From Ulva prolifera (lineage: Eukaryota; Chlorophyta; Ulvophyceae; Ulvales; Ulvaceae), in assembly GCA_023078555.1 (NCBI GenBank), contig CM041204.1, positions 1,836,485-1,900,484 of the forward strand: DNA of 64,000 nucleotides. Direction: 5' to 3'. A program made the position numbers and the translations under genes. The notes beneath the pieces were generated by a model, which worked only from the letters and a program-made list of their open reading frames with translations, was not told the DNA's origin and searched no databases. Positions 23,668 to 36,600 of this stretch are shown here, piece by piece (position 1 is the first letter of the stretch; each line of letters begins with the position of its first letter).

Positions 23668-25130
23668 TGCAAGTTCCCGGCGTTTGACAAGATGATGCGC
23701 CCCTCGACCTCAGCTGCCTCCAACAGAGACATGCCCAAGGTCAAGTCGCCCGCCTTCCATGTGGGCCCTCTGGCGTGGTACGGTGCCTGCCCACTGGTGG
23801 CACACGAGCCTCCATATATGGATGGGAGTTTGAATCGGTTCAAACTCGAGAAACATCTCCGTGGACTGCAGTCTCACAGTTCCGCGCTCCTTCAAGTCCT
23901 GAAACCTGAAATCAAAATTGCGTGCACTGTGACTTGATACATGTACGAAACATGATGCACACCTTCTGCCTCTTGTTGGGCCTTTCATATGCTTTCAGGC
24001 CTGTGACACTGTAGAATGCAGGCCACGCACTCGGAGCTGCTTTACTTCTGGGTGGAACACGGCACCAAGCCCGGACAACCCATTACAACAGCAGCTCACC
24101 ACATTTGTCCAGGCACGACAGGAATTCGAGATGCGCCCTGATAGTCATAAGCATTGTCCGCCTCTCGGGGTACTGAGGCATGCAGACTGGCGGGTGTGGC
24201 GCGACGATTTGGGTGTTGCCTGCTGGATCTCGCCACGGTGTCTTAGAGACTCCTGAGTTTGATGGGTGCGTGCTAGCAGGGCCTGCACCGAGCAACGCAA
24301 GCTCACCAATCTCAGGACTCTGGTGCAGGAAACTGCTGCTGCTCCCGCGGGGGCCGAAAGCGAAAGTGAGGCCCGAGGGGGGCCGCATGGTGTCCGTGTT
24401 CTTGAAGCTGAAGAACCGCAAGGCGATGGCCGCGGCGGGGCTGGCGCATGTGTGCGCCCGCACTAACTTCACGCTCACCATCATCAACCGCAAGAGGTCA
24501 CTGAAGCACGTGGCGAACCGTACGTTTCCCCCAACCCCCCCATGGGTGTACCGGCACTTACTCATTGGACACGGCTGCATGGAATTCGAAAGTGATCGTA
24601 GACTACCTGCACACTGAGTTGTCGTCATGAGACTGCGTGCCGCCCCCTCCGAGCCGTCCGTCACGGTGCACTACAAGTAGTCAGGTGGTGCTCCTAGAAG
24701 CGGTACCTGCGTCCGACTTCTGCCTGCGATGCAGCGAACACCGCGAAGGTCGGGCTGGCTGGCCGAGGCGAGGTCCGTGTCGGGGCTGGCCATGGCCTGC
24801 GCAACCGCATAGCCCGAGGCCTAGGTGTACTGTCAAATGCTGGCACTGTTTCTGGCATTGATTCCACAGGCCCACCGGGGCTACCAGGCAACAGTTAGGC
24901 GCGACGCCACTCAATGCTGGCCGGCTGCTGTGCAGACTTTGCCGGGCGAGACTTTAGCTGCAGCGAGCCGGAGCAGAAGGCCCATGGCACGCCGTACTTT
25001 GTGCACGCGAAGAGGCTGTCTGAGGCGCGCGAGCAGTTCATGCCGGACGGGGAGCTGCACGTGCAAGTCCGCATGAAGGTGCTGCTCAACACGGACCTGC
25101 TGCAGCTCTACCAGCCGAAAGCGGATCACG
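23668..25130 (+). CDS. MATH (TRAF-C) domain protein, central exons
   Basis: Three exons fit in phase: 23668-23777, 24329-24519 and 24936-25130 (gtgcag|TGCAAG; GCGTG|gtacgg; ggtgcag|GAAACT; GAACC|gtacgt; tgtgcag|ACTTTG; ATCACG|gtactg). The spliced protein reads VKSPAFHVGPLAWKLLLLPR, then GRMVSVFLKLKN, then FTLTIINRKRSLKHVA and HGTPYFVHAKRL. This is the classic MATH order: SPxFxVGxxxWxLxxxPxG, then SVFLxL, then FxLxxxN, then G.P.F. MATH domains bind substrate proteins and commonly sit in BTB-type cullin-3 adaptors or USP7-type deubiquitinases. Start and end exons are not resolved. A possible C-terminal exon at about 25600-25935, ending HASGTG-stop, is rich in Ala, Glu and Gly. Whether a BTB or protease domain is present is unknown. 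Confidence 0.65.
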
Positions 25131-26584
25131 GTACTGCTGTTCTGGATTGTGTCAGCGCAGCTCAAGCGCGGGCGCTTCCGCGCGGGCTGCCGAGGCAGTT
25201 GCAGGTGCGGCACTGCAGAATGTTGCTGAGCGCAGGCCTGCAGGGTGGCCGTGGCGGCAGAGTGCATGTTTGTGCGTTTCGGGCATGAGTGCATGCATGT
25301 GTGACCGAAGCGTGAATGGTGCTGAACAGAGCTCAAGAGTCGGGAGCAAAGCAGCCGCCACAGCAGACACAGCCGCACTCCAGCAGCGTCACACAACCGC
25401 ACCCTTGAGTCCCCTGGCTGCTGCCCGCGGCGCTACCTGCCTTGCTCGCTTTAAAACAAAATTGTCCTTGTAACACACATCCACCCCTGATCATGAGCCT
25501 GGCAACATCGGGCATGCAAGTACGCACAGCTAGCGCAGCACCATGCTCAAACGACATCACCGCCTGGCGGAAAAACAAAAACCCCCTCTGCAGACGCAAG
25601 CAGCCGCAGAAGCCCCCGAGGAGGATGCCGCAGCTGCCGACGTGTCCGCAGGCGGCCCAAATTCGCACAGCGGCGGTACTGGATCGCGCGCAGGCGGCGG
25701 GCCGGAGACGCGCGGAGGGCGCAATGCATGTGCACGCGCGGAAGACGGCCGCGCAGCTGCTGCGTGCTGCGCGGCGGGGGCGGGTGAGGAGGTGGCCAGG
25801 GCAGGGCTGGACCAGGGGCAGCTGCATGTTGCGCTGGCACATATGTCCGATGCCCAGGCGGCCCTCGCGTCGGTCCTGGAGGCTGCGCGGTGCCAGACCG
25901 TCGCGCCACTCGAGCATGCAAGCGGCACTGGCTAGCGCCACCGGTGCCGGAAGTGCGCATGCATGTATGCATCATACATATGGCCACATGTGGTGCTCCC
26001 GGTGGATGTGTCTGCGGCCTTATGCATGGTTCCTGCAGGTTCTGGTACGATGGGTCCCCCGTGCTGCATGCTGCGTGCTGCGTGCTGCAGCGAGTTTCGT
26101 TGCCAGCCGCGCCGTCAGTTGTAATCGCAACCGTGGGTGCACCTCCATGCACGCGCTGGCAGCGCGGATGCAATGGTGAGGCAGATGGCCATGGCCATGT
26201 GTCCCACGAGCATTGATGGCTCATGCATGCCTCAATCCTCACCACGCGTACGGATGCACCGTAGATGAGTCAGGACGGTCGGCCACGCGGTCGTAGCTCC
26301 AAACATGGCGATTCCGTGCCTGCCAAATGGAGGGGGAACCGGGGCCGGCAACACCCTGACGAGACGCACCTGACGCGGCATCGGCATTGATTCCTTGGGC
26401 AGCTGATGCAGTTGGGAACACGCACGCAGCACAGGGACAGGCTGTACGCTAGGTCCCGGGTGTTTGGAACCCTTCAAAGACATTTTGCTTCAGTGGATGC
26501 CGATTCACCTGCGTGAAACGGAATGGGACACGTTGCGCTGACCCATCTAGAAGCTTGGCGCCCGGCAGCGAACTCATGTTCATG
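25131..26584. other. Downstream of the MATH exons; last exon unresolved
   Basis: 25131-25600 looks intronic and holds a TTGTCCTTGTAACACAC repeat copy at about 25430-25480. 25600-25935 is open in two overlapping frames, one ending in a leucine/alanine-rich helix (LHVALAHMSDAQAALASVLE) that may be the MATH protein's C-terminus. 25940-26584 shows nothing. Confidence 0.35.
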
Positions 26585-27062
26585 TCATGTAAAATCAAGG
26601 TCGATGTTGTCACTAGCACTCTTTGGGGATCTCGTTTGCCCAGTAGGAGCAGTATTGTACCTCTAGATCTGGGCAGCATGTGCACACATCTGTGGGTAGG
26701 GCGCTGTCGAGAATGAATGGAGGATTCAAATTCATGGCTCCGTTGCTAATACAGACAGTCAGCCTGCTTACGGCAGGACTGCAAGAATGTATGCTATTGG
26801 CGCTATATCCTTTACAACTGCGGACATCAGGGGCACCATCTCGGGTCTGTCGGACATGTCCACGAGGGTGAAACACCAGGTGGCATGTGGCGTCAGGTCT
26901 GCGTGTGCGGCTTCGGACTGAAAGCAGCGTCCATCGCACCAGGAAAGCTCTAAATGAGGATAACATGCGAAAATCGTGGCACGACGGCGCAAGGGGTAGT
27001 GGCGATTTGGACTGCACCAGTCAGATTCCGCTGATGCCTGCAAGCCCAACCTGTGCTGCCAT
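26585..27062 (-). CDS. Small unknown protein (~102 aa, four exons), divergent from EF-Ts
   Basis: Proposed exons are 27062-27051 (12 nt, MAAQ), 26947-26772, 26745-26661 and 26620-26585, all with GT-AG borders and consistent phase. The protein begins MAAQLSWCDGRC and contains ATWCFTLVDMSDRPEMVPLM, AVVKDIAPIAYILAVLPNG, LNPPFILDSALPTDVCTC and the acidic end SASDNIDLDFT. The three downstream exons look strong because frame and sense are kept across junctions; the 12-nt first exon is the weakest part. The start lies 65 bp from the EF-Ts ATG on the other strand, suggesting a shared promoter. I do not recognise the family; no signal peptide or membrane segment is clear, and several cysteines are present. 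Confidence 0.45.
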
Positions 27063-27127
27063 TCCCGCGCCGTGAAACGCTTGCAACCGTGCAGCTTGTT
27101 AAACTTGTCGACAAAATCGGTGCATCC

Positions 27128-29304
27128 ATGCCTTTGTGCACAAGTCTCATTTCGTCCTGCCTCACCACTGCGTTTTGCCGCAGTGCCGGGGCAGGCCCGC
27201 TGCTGGTCAGACCGTTTGCGTCGCTGAGCAAGTCCGAGATCCTGGGGCTCATCAAAGACCTCCGCTCACAAACTGGAGCGCCTTTGGGAGATGTGCGCTC
27301 TGCGTTGGAGGAGACGGGGTATGACCTCGATGCGGCGTTTGATGCGCTTCGGAAGCGGGGCGCAGCAGCAGCGGCCAAGAAAGCAGACCGTACAGCCAGC
27401 CAGGTACGACGGCCTCAACGGTACAGGCTGGAAGATCTTGTTTTCGTTAATGCATGTTCCCTCGAAAACTTTCTCAATGCAGTAGCCCGGCCGGCTGTGT
27501 ACTGCCACTGCACCAAACGTCCGCCAAGAAGTGCGGGAGCTTTGAGCATGGCCTGCCATAGCCCAATTGGGCTCGTCAGTAAAGGAATATCATGTATCGT
27601 TCCGCAGAGTATGCCATGCCCGAGATGTGCCTGCTTCTGTTTGCGTTTGTCCTCAACACCCCGCGTTCTTCCTGCAGCGATTCCAGAAACCGGTCAAGGC
27701 TGCTACCGATTTTGCCATGTAGTCAGATACATGTGAATATCTAGTCAGAGAATATCTAGTCAGATACATGTGAATATCATATTCATCCATTCTGCAGGGC
27801 CTGGTCACTGTGGTCAGCGATGCATCAAAGGCAGCCCTGGTGGAGATCAACTGTGAGACAGATTTCGTAGCTCGGAACGACAGCTTCCAAGGCCTCCTGC
27901 CCATCGTTGCCAGGGCAGCGTTACAGCAGCCTGCAACGTGTAGCTCAGAGCTGCTCAGCATAGATGCGCTCGGGAGCCACACCATGGACGGCCAAAGTGT
28001 ATGCTTCCGGCCAAACAACCCAATGCATCCTGTCTCAGATGGGACCATCCCGAGACCCACCCGTTATGTCCGCACCTGTATCTACAAGCACAATCAGCGG
28101 ATATCCTTGAAGTGTCGTTGTGCATCGAGCAATTGCAGATGCCATTCTGACCCTGTTTGGTGGACTGCAGGTTGCAGATTCAGTGAAGGAGGTGGCAGGA
28201 ACGGTGAGGGAAAACGTGGTGCTTCGTGCAGCAGCAGCTGTCTCCAGCAGCGGCTACCTGGCCACGTACGTCCACAACGCCCTTGCACCGGGCTGTGGCA
28301 CGATGTGCTCCGCTGTAGCCCTTGAGCACGACACGATCGATTTGTCAAAGGACGTCCCCGAGAAGATCGCTGAGTTCGGGAAGCACTTGAGCATGCAGGT
28401 GCGGTCAGGTCTGAGGCCCTGAAAAACAGCTGCTGTGTTACACGGACACCGATCTTAAAGAGGCAGACAAAGGCAGAGAGGCAGGCAGCTTCGCAGGGGA
28501 CAGACAGGGCCACCACACACGCAAGCGGCAACCGCCGGCATTCAATGGAAAGACCAATACGTACCGCTCACCACATCAACACTGCCCATGCAACGATAGG
28601 ATACAGCTGCTGTGCAAGCCATAAAAGCTACTACATTTGGACCTCTGGCCGCTCAGCTCAGTGCCTGCGACGAGCCACCTCCCGGCACCTCACATTCTGC
28701 CAACTGCAGAGTCTCACATTTTACTACTGTAGTTGTCCCTGATGCTTGTCTTGCGCAGTCACGGCCTGTATCTCCCAAACCCCGACTGCTACACCTATCA
28801 ACAACATTGCCTCGCCACGAGTGCATCTATCCAGCGACTCTCTCGCTTCAGCAGCCATCATCGTAGCAACACTGGCATGTGGTGCATGTGGTCCTATTCA
28901 TTCGGAGTTGCCAATGCCGTATCCAGAATTCAGGTCCGTAAATCTAGATTTAGTTGACTTGAGTGATGGCGCCGGTGGTGATGCAGGTCGTGGCGATGGA
29001 TCCGTTGTGTATTGACCGCTCGGGCATCCCACCGGAGCTGCTTGAGCACGAGAGGGCGCTCCTCACGGACCAGGCCCGCAGCCAAAACCCGAAGAACGAC
29101 GACGTGCTGGCGCGCATGGTCGCCGGCCGCCTCGAGAAGTTCTTCGAGCTGCACTCATTGCTGGACCAGAAGTTCATCCTCGACGACAAGGCCTCGGTGG
29201 CAAAGGTGCTGAAGGGCGTCGAGAAGGATGTGGGTAAGGGGCTGAGGATAGCTGCGTTTGCATGCCTGAAGGTGGGGCAGCCCCCTCGTGTCGCGCAGGG
29301 ATGA
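27128..29304 (+). CDS. EFTS: Elongation factor Ts, organellar (340 aa, four exons)
   Basis: Exons are 27128-27403, 27798-27998, 28171-28398 and 28987-29304, all joined in phase 0. EF-Ts is the guanine-nucleotide exchange factor that recycles EF-Tu in organellar translation. The first ~37 residues (MPLCTSLISSCLTTAFCRSA ... RPFAS) lack acidic residues and look like a mitochondrial (or possibly plastid) presequence. Next is the UBA-like N-terminal domain (LIKDLRSQTGAPLGDVRSAL ... EETGYDLDAA), then the diagnostic core VEINCETDFVARN at the start of exon 2, the second core repeat (VRENVVLRAAAAVSSSGYLA) and the C-terminal module (VAGRLEKFFELHSLLDQKF). Length fits mitochondrial EF-Ts. I chose the ATG at 27128 because it precedes the presequence. 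TGTAA, the green-algal poly(A) signal, occurs at about 29424. Confidence 0.93.
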
Positions 29305-30650
29305 GGGTTTACGGTTCCGTGCTCCTCGGGACCAGGTGCTGCTACAGGGCATATGCAGTAGTGTTGCTTGTGTGCAACAGGAGTGATGCTAGCGATCGGG
29401 ATGTGCACAATCGATCAGTTATTGTAACATGCTGCATTCACATCGTGCCCGCGTGTGTGGTTGTGGCCACAGCAGGTTTGCTCGTATTCATGGAGCACAA
29501 CGGGTGAAAGCAAGGTCGACAAAAGGGGGTAATGGGTTCTCTGAGCTGCTGCATGTGAGCTGAGACAACGGGAGTCAGCACGTGTGTGACCTTGTGTGGA
29601 AGCCAGATCATGTCAGCCGGCTTCTGCACCTCTGACCGAGCCGTACGAACAAGTGTGCAGTGGGACCGTCGGTTGAGCTGGCACCTCGGCTGTCAGACGC
29701 TGAACAATCAGGGCCCCATTGATTTAAGGGCCTCTGTAAGATCATGACAGATGTACAGGTGCTGTCGTCGACTCCAAACTGACACAAAAATACACCTAAA
29801 CCCATCTCACACCCATCAAATCTACGCAAAATCAGCACGCCTGCACTTTCGTGCCCAGACCGCCAGCAACTGCATCATACAGCAACCCCATAGCCCATGC
29901 AGGCCCAGGCTCCCCCCCATGCCCCTCCGACGCGGCCATGCAGCATGCAAGCAGGTAGCTGCGAGCCCATGCCTCTGCGCAAGCAATGCACTCACAACTG
30001 GGTCCTCCACATGCCACAGCTGGGTCATCATGCATATATCACATGCATGCACCACATGCAGCCGCGCTCGGACGTCTCGCAGCTCACTGCAACATGGCTC
30101 ATGCTGTGCTACCAAGAAGCAGTGGCCGGAACGAGCAGTGTCGCACGAGGCCGAGGCTGTGGCAGCGCCGGAAGCGCCTCTACAGCAGCGCGAGTATGCG
30201 GGCTAGCTTCACCCATGGCGGGCGGGCCGACCCCTCAACCTTTGCTCTGCCAAGAGACCCAGTCCCACACCCATACACGAGCGAGACAGGCACAAGCTGT
30301 GCATTGGGAAGCTGCTGGCTGGTACTGCTGACTGAGGTCCAGCCCTGGCCTGCCGCAAGGGCATCTTGCATGGCATCCGCAGTGCACATGTCCCTCTCCT
30401 GTGGGTAGCACGCTGCAGACATCGGGGACCGCGAGGAGCACTGACACCACTGCCAGTGGCCTCAAGCCAGTGTGTCGGGTGCGGCAGAGGCTGCTGAAGC
30501 TGCATGTGCATCAGGTCGTGGTGCTCTTAAGCCACCCAGGCATGTGGTGACAGGTCACCGAGGGAGACATGTCCGCAGACGGTAGAGGCGCGCGCCGCGC
30601 ACGGGGCCCTTCAGCCACGCGAACGAGGTGGCTAGAGGGGTCTTCACCGG
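29305..30650. other. Convergent intergenic region
   Basis: This separates the 3' ends of EF-Ts and the large helical-repeat gene. Apart from the TGTAA after EF-Ts I see no coding signal; open frames are short and overlap on both strands. Confidence 0.5.
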
Positions 30651-33600
30651 CTAGAGGTCGTCGAGGGAGAGGAGGTCGTGGGAGAGGAAGGCGTGGAGCT
30701 GCAGGAAGGGGTTGTCGATGAGGCCGCCGTTGCTGCTGCTCTGCGCCATCGCCATCAGCGACTGCAGCGCGCCGTCAAAGTCGTCCTTGCGGTGCGCGGC
30801 AAGGCGGGCGAGGATGAACTTCGCGACGACGAGCCGTAAGCGCGCGTCGTCGTCTTGCAGCACCTGCAGCCACACACGCAATTCAATTCCGGGTTTCAGA
30901 GTTATCAATGTCCCAATGGATATGGAATTGTAAACAAGCAATACGTACACACAGACACACCCCCGATGAGCCTATAATAGTGCGGCCCACCGACTCTATG
31001 GCGCTACCTGTCTACTCGCCTGGGTCAGTACAAGGTGCACGCCGACGCGTGTGTTTGAGTGGGTGAGTGCATGTGAATGCGCATGCCCACACGCCGAACC
31101 AGCGCCAAACACTCGTGCCGGTGGGGTTGCGTCCGCTATCCATTTGTTATACTTGAAGCAGCAGACGCGACGGCCAGATGGTGGAGCACTGGACTCGGAT
31201 CACACGGTGCTGAAAGAGCAGGGGACCGAGGATGATGGGCACTCACTGATGCCCAGTGGCGTGTGCATGGCTGTGAAGGCTTCTGTGCTGGGTGCAGCAG
31301 CGCTGCAGTTTTTGTGGGGCTCTCCTGGGCCGCATGTGCATGGCACGTGCATCCAGTTGCGTGAGCATCACAGAAAATGTGTACAGTGACATAGCAACAG
31401 CAGAAACAGATCACGTGCCCGCTCTTTCCAACACCCGCATGGCGTGCCGGGACGAGCGTGGCGACAGTGGCACACCTTCTGTAGCTCTCGGCAGCCACCC
31501 GCCTCCTCCAGCGCCGCAGAATCAAGCTGGAATTTCCACAGCAGCAGGATGTACACCGCGACGCGCGCGTCCCGCGCCGACGCATACCCGAAGGCTAGCC
31601 CCTTTGCGGCCTCTGCCTCCCTGTCCTCCCACTCGCGGCCCCCGCCGCGGTCCCGCGCCGAGCCGGCGGCTGCCGCGCCGTCGCTGCCGGAGGCCTGCGC
31701 GGCGGCTGCGGCCGTCGCGCCGGTGCCGGAGACGGTGTGCCAGCCGCGGAAGCCAGGGTCCGCGCGGGCAGAGCCGGCCGGGCTCCGCGTTGCGGGCCGG
31801 CTCGGAGGTGTGAGGCCGTCCCGCAGCGCCAGCAGGAGGTCCACAGGCATCGCCGTCACCGCAAGCGAAGGAACGGACGTGCGCCCTGCACCAGCACAAC
31901 ACACACAATCACGAGCTATTGTGTTGCGTTTCCCCTGCACAAATAGCAAACCGGCGCCGCTGCTTCCTGGCTCCCAGATCTCGCACACGCGATACATGCA
32001 TGGAGTCCATGCATATAGATCCACATGGTACTTTCGCACATGACACACCTTTGAGGAACAGTGATATTGAAGATAGCAAGCTGGTGTCCCGGGGTGCGTC
32101 CCGCCTCGGCGTCGTTGCGGCAACGGGGTTCCCCCGGCCCAGTGTCACAGACACCCCCCGCACCGGCAGCAGCCCATCGACCACCTCCTCCGCCACCGGC
32201 ACCGCAAACAGATCCAGCAGCATCTGGACGACCCCGATCATTGCGGGGAGCATGGCGGCCGGGTCCGGCACGCGCTTCAGCCACGTGACGGCCGACGTGA
32301 CGGTCGCGGCCGCGACAAACACGTGTGACGCCGTCGTCGGCGCCGTGTCAGGGTTTCCCGGGTGCAGGTCAGCCTTGCGGCAGAGCAGCGTCGTCATGAG
32401 GACGCGGAGCGTGTGCATGAGGAGCCGCACGCCGCGGCGCGCGGAGGCCGGGGTGTGGAGCTGTGCGGCGAGGGTGTCCAGGAGGGGCGCAAGAGGGGAC
32501 AGCGCGACCTGCGGCGCGGCCCCTGGCATCGGCGGAGGGGGCGACAGGAGGGAGATGGTGTAGATGTCGGCCGGCCGGCGGGAGGCGAAGGCCGGGAGGT
32601 ATGACACAACGGAGCCTGCGACGAAGGCGGAGCGCCCGCGCCAGAACAGGGACGCCAGTGTCCGTGCGCAACAACGCTGCGTCGCCGCGTCAGATGCGCT
32701 GGCTATGTTGCCCAGCGTTTCTGCGGCCTCGGATCGGGAGAACTGCAGGCATGTGTGGGTGTGAGTTTGGGAACACGGCGCCACAGTCCATGCAGCCGGT
32801 CTGGAGGGCAGACTCGGGGCGACCGGGTCTGCATAGCTGACAATGCTGAGGCCGGGGCGGTTCGGGTCGGGATGGTTCACAGCCATGATCGTGCAGGACC
32901 TGACTGCATTCATTGCAGAATCGTGATGACCTGGTAGAATGCGCGTTTCATGGAACGGCAAGGAATCTGAGGTACTCTGCTCAGCGTTGCCAACTTTGCA
33001 CCTTGTGCTCAGAACAACGCGCAGATGTATTGTGAGAGGGCGTGTGGCAGGTTGCCTGAGATTTGACCTCACCTCGTCGGTCCCGAGGCAGGTGTCGACC
33101 ATGTGGGCGGCAGACGCCGCAGACGCCACGCCGCCGTCCGCGTCCGCGGCGGCCGGGGCGAGCGCGGACAGCACGCTGCGCAGCGACGCGGCGGCCGCGA
33201 CGGACGGCGCGTGACCCCCCCGGCCCGCCTCCATGAAATGCTGCTCAACTGCCGTCGCCACGGCGGCCGGCGCGGCTGTGGCTGAGGTGATGCTGTCGGT
33301 GCTCGTCGCCGCCAACGCCACGGCCTCGATCGCTGCGGTGCTTGAAAGCAGCGCCCGGAGCCTGCACCGCCGGCTGCATTGAGAAACAAAATGCTCCGGG
33401 CATGAACAAGCTGTGTGCATGACCTCAGGCCTTGGCAACACAGAACACTCAAGCCCTTGCACAGTGCATCTCCGCCCGGCGCTATGAAGTGTGCATAAGC
33501 ATGCCCCCTACTTTCTCTCGCTGTCAATGGTGTTGTCGACCTAAACATACCTCTGCATACAGAAATGGTGGCAGGAATGCCTGTCAGAGGTACACACACG

Positions 33601-36600
33601 TGCCACCTATACGATGATGAAATAGTGTGAGGCATGCTGATATGTTGTGGAAGTGCACTGATACGACCGTGATACCACCTGACGTGTCCACAGGGGGATG
33701 CACAGGTCACATACCTGGGCGCCTCGCTCCCACTCAAGTATTGGTCCAGCGATGCGTCCAGGCGACACGCACGCACGCATGCCACCTCCAGCAGCACCGA
33801 CAGCGCCGCGTTCTGCGCGCTCACCGTCGGCCGCACATGCATGCAGTGCAGCAGCTGGGGCACCCCGCCAAAGCCGGCGAGCTGCGCGTGGTTGAGCTGC
33901 TGCGGCCGCTGCGGTGGCACCGCTGCCGAGTCCCCGTCGGCCGCCGGGTCCGGGTCATTCCCGGTGTGCATGTAGCAGAGCTGGCACGCCATGCATGTGA
34001 GCACGCCCTGGAGCTCGAGAGACCTGCGCACGGCGCTCGGTGTTGGTATGGTACGGGCCTTGTGGCGCTGTGCCATGGCTACAGGGGCGACACGCGATTG
34101 CAGCGACTGCACGCAGCACTGACCCGGCTGCCACACACAGTTTCTCGTGCCTGCGCAGCCCCCCGCCAGACCAGGGCGCGCTGCTCAGCGCGACCCCCAT
34201 CACATTGCACGGCCATTTCACATCCGCATGCCCTGAGTGTCTGGGGGATCCATCGTGCATGCATGTGTGCACACGTGCGCACGCACCATGCGTTGTCCTC
34301 CGCAATGCTCAGGAGGACCGCGAGGGGCTCCGTGGAGAGGCCGGCCATGCGTGTGAGGTCCGGGGTGCCCCCTGCAGCCACGAGGTGGAGGAGGCAGCCG
34401 AGGGCGGCCTGCCAGAGCTCCTCGCTGCGGTCTCCGCTACGCACCGCCTCCAGCAGCTGCTCAAACAGTAGACACCTCAGCCACTGCAGGAAAACCGCGA
34501 CGCGCGTCGCTGGTGCGCCCTGCATGCATGGGGTCCTCGTCAATCCGCACGCCATCGGCAACCTTGCTGGCGCGCAACGCACCGTGTGCTGAGGGTGGAT
34601 GGAGGGTGCGTATGGGAGTGGGGGTGTACGACGGTGCTGGAGGGTGAGGCACCTCTGGCCACACCCCGCCTAAACGGCCGCCGCGGAGTTCGCTGTTGCT
34701 GCCCTTGCGGCTGGCGACACCGCTCATGTGTCCCCAGGGGTAGACAGCGTTGATGCTATGGTGTGCAACTGTGCGGTCTGGGACTGACCTCTGGAAGGCA
34801 TGCACGAGACAGGCGGCTACGGCCCACGCGGGGGTGGGGTGAATGCATGCTCATGCATGGGACAATGGCACAACCCAGGGGACGAATGACAAACCAACCA
34901 CAAACCGCCCACACAAACACTGCGCTCGACAAGCTCAGCGCTGGTCTGTGCGCAGATGGAGCTGGCGTCACACGCATTGCCGTGATATGGGTTGAACACA
35001 TGCACATGCATGGGTCAATGGCACAATACAGGCGGCGAATGATCAGCCTGTGCTCGTCAAGCTCGGCCTTGAGCTGTGCCAAGATGGAGCTGGCTTCACA
35101 TGCATTGCCCTGATGTGGGTTGAACACAGTGCGCATGCATGGGTCAATGGCACAATACAGGCGGCGAATGATCAGCCTGTGCTCGTCAAGCTCGGCCTTG
35201 AGCTGTGCTAAGATGGAGCTGGCTCAACATGCATTGCCCTGATGTGGGTTGAACACAGTGCGCATGTAGAAAGGCTAGCAGTGATTGGGGATCAGCTTCT
35301 GGATTCGGACGTCACGCAGCGCAGATACGAGCCCAGCCATCAAGAGCCCGGGCGCGCATGACATGCATGACCTGCATGCATGTCATGCATGTGTGGAATC
35401 GATCTATGAGATGCTGCGTTGCTCGAGCATGCCTCCCTCGGCCCCGCCACAGCCCACCTCCCCGGCCCGTCGCACATGTTCATGCATGTGGTGCAGGCGG
35501 CACCCCGAGGAGCGCCGCCACAGCCACTGCGCTGCCTGTGCCGGCATGCACCCCGCATACACGAGACGCGCACGGCAGCAGGGGACGCTGCATGCAGGCA
35601 GGCCCAGCCGGGGCAACAGGCACATTCTGTCTGCTAGATCCCACCGCACGCCAGCACAGCACACAGCACGTGCAGCACGGGTGGCGGTGACGCCGCCTGG
35701 CGTAGCAATTTTGTCCGGGCTCTGGAGGTCAGGCTGGACCGCACTGTCAGACCTTTTACTTTCACCATCACATCCCCAATCAGGCACTGCTCGTCATGTT
35801 GACAGACGACCGAATCCACGGTAATCAAGTGGTTGATGCATGCAAGACCGGGCAGGCTCGCAGAATGCTCCACAACACCGGCCATGCCCAGAGGTATACA
35901 GCAGCTTGCACACCAGGCTGCAGCGCCTTCAAACCCGACACTCATGCACACAATCAGCCATGGCAGCGCCAGGAGAACTCAGACACAGACACACAATGCA
36001 TACTGCAACCCGCACTGCCACAGTAGAAGGCCCTCCGCACCTCTGGCCCGCCGTGCTCGCCAGCGCTGTCCCGCATGATCTCCGGCTGCAGCCGGGGCAA
36101 CCGCGCCGGCGCGAGCACCGCTGCGGCAACCCCGCCGCTGTCGCCGCCGCCGCCACTGTCGCCGCCAGCGCCCCCCTGGTCACTCACATCCACCGGCTCG
36201 ATCATCTGCGCGTGGAGGGAGAGCGTGTAGAGGAGGTCAAACACGCGGACGCGGTACGTGCGCTCTGTCTGCCGCATCGCGGCCGTGAGCATTGGGCGCG
36301 TGAGCTCGAGCGTCTCGCTGGGGTCCCCTTGTAGCCACATGTCCATGATCACCTTGACCAGGATGCTCGCCATCTTCCCCACCTGCACCGGACGCACGTG
36401 CGTGCTGAGCTGTACAGATGTACGTCTGTGTGCTTCGACTGCACAGACAACAGATTCGAATGTGTGAATTGAGCCACAACGAATCGGATCGTATTCTTGG
36501 GATCGCTCAACAAGGCACACTGCCTCTGACTGACATGATGCCAGTATGCCCAGGTTGTACACATTGGCCATGCGGTGCCAGGTTCGGGAACACGAGCAGA

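Noticed and set aside
31909-33462. A 517-codon minus-strand frame
   Set aside because: It reads through introns of the helical-repeat gene; splice sites split it into separate exons.
34858-35268. A CRISPR-like array
   Set aside because: The ~129-bp units are directly adjacent with no spacers and lie in a eukaryotic intron.
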